Origin: Muribaculaceae bacterium
GTDB lineage: Bacteria; Bacteroidota; Bacteroidia; Bacteroidales; Muribaculaceae
DNA length: 22,258 bases
Direction: 5' to 3'
Assembly (NCBI GenBank): GCA_009775265.1
Contig: VSPG01000035.1
Location: 1 to 22,258, forward strand
The notes beneath the pieces were generated by a model, which was given only the letters and a program-made list of their open reading frames with translations, was not told where the DNA came from and made no database searches. This document shows positions 22,224 to 22,258 of this stretch, one piece after another; positions within the stretch are counted from its first letter, which is position 1, and each line of letters opens with the position of its first letter. Both the position numbers and the translations under genes were made by a program.

Positions 22224-22258
22224 GACTTTGTCATTAAATTAGTAAATTTCATCTAATA

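Noticed and set aside
1..22258. CRISPR array, rRNA genes, prophage structural genes or intact insertion sequence
   Set aside because: No regularly spaced repeats, no rRNA sequence, no capsid/tail/integrase genes and no transposase were found in any frame.

Overview
The window looks like chromosomal DNA of a gut-type member of the order Bacteroidales, most likely a Muribaculaceae-like organism. Three things point there. Several intergenic regions carry the Bacteroidetes -7 box TAnnTTTG, some with a TTG or TTTG about 20 bases upstream. The protein families are typical of the phylum: an ECF sigma factor with a membrane-plus-barrel anti-sigma protein, a NigD-like lipoprotein, DUF3109, DUF5103 and a DUF4369/TlpA-type thioredoxin. 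The coding DNA is GC-rich for Bacteroidales, which favours Muribaculaceae over Bacteroides. The family-level placement is inference.

Layout, left to right. (1) 1-700: a tRNA-Ser(UGA) with promoter and terminator, followed by a small inverted-repeat element. (2) 707-3364, minus strand: a NigD-like lipoprotein, then an ECF sigma factor overlapping a dual-membrane-spanning (Dma-like) anti-sigma protein. This trio resembles the system that controls outer-membrane vesiculation in Bacteroides. (3) 3605-9069, plus strand: a soluble pyruvoyl decarboxylase of the phosphatidylserine-decarboxylase superfamily, a GadC-like antiporter, an MFS transporter and a DcaP-like outer-membrane porin. Together they could form an import, decarboxylation and export route. 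(4) 9151-9960: a nitroreductase with its own promoter. (5) 9961-10311: a promoter-plus-terminator unit with no gene, a candidate small RNA of about 65 nt, and a second copy of the inverted-repeat element. (6) 10312-15143, minus strand: an acyl-CoA ligase, BioB, a SpoU/TrmH RNA methyltransferase and RadA, closely spaced and probably one operon. (7) 15274-17547, plus strand: a TlpA-like thioredoxin, a small membrane protein and an unknown coiled-coil protein. (8) 17840-20962, minus strand: Ung, a DUF5103 (T9SS plug-like) protein, a DUF3109 cysteine-rich protein and a solitary Vsr endonuclease. (9) 20963-21117: a tRNA-Arg(CCG) whose promoter overlaps that of ung on the opposite strand. (10) 21118-22258: an abruptly AT-rich stretch with two unrecognised genes, probably the edge of an accessory island next to the tRNA.

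The most interesting units are the decarboxylase/antiporter/MFS/porin cluster and the sigma/Dma/NigD trio. All functional claims come from reading translated sequence and motifs by eye; no database search was run.
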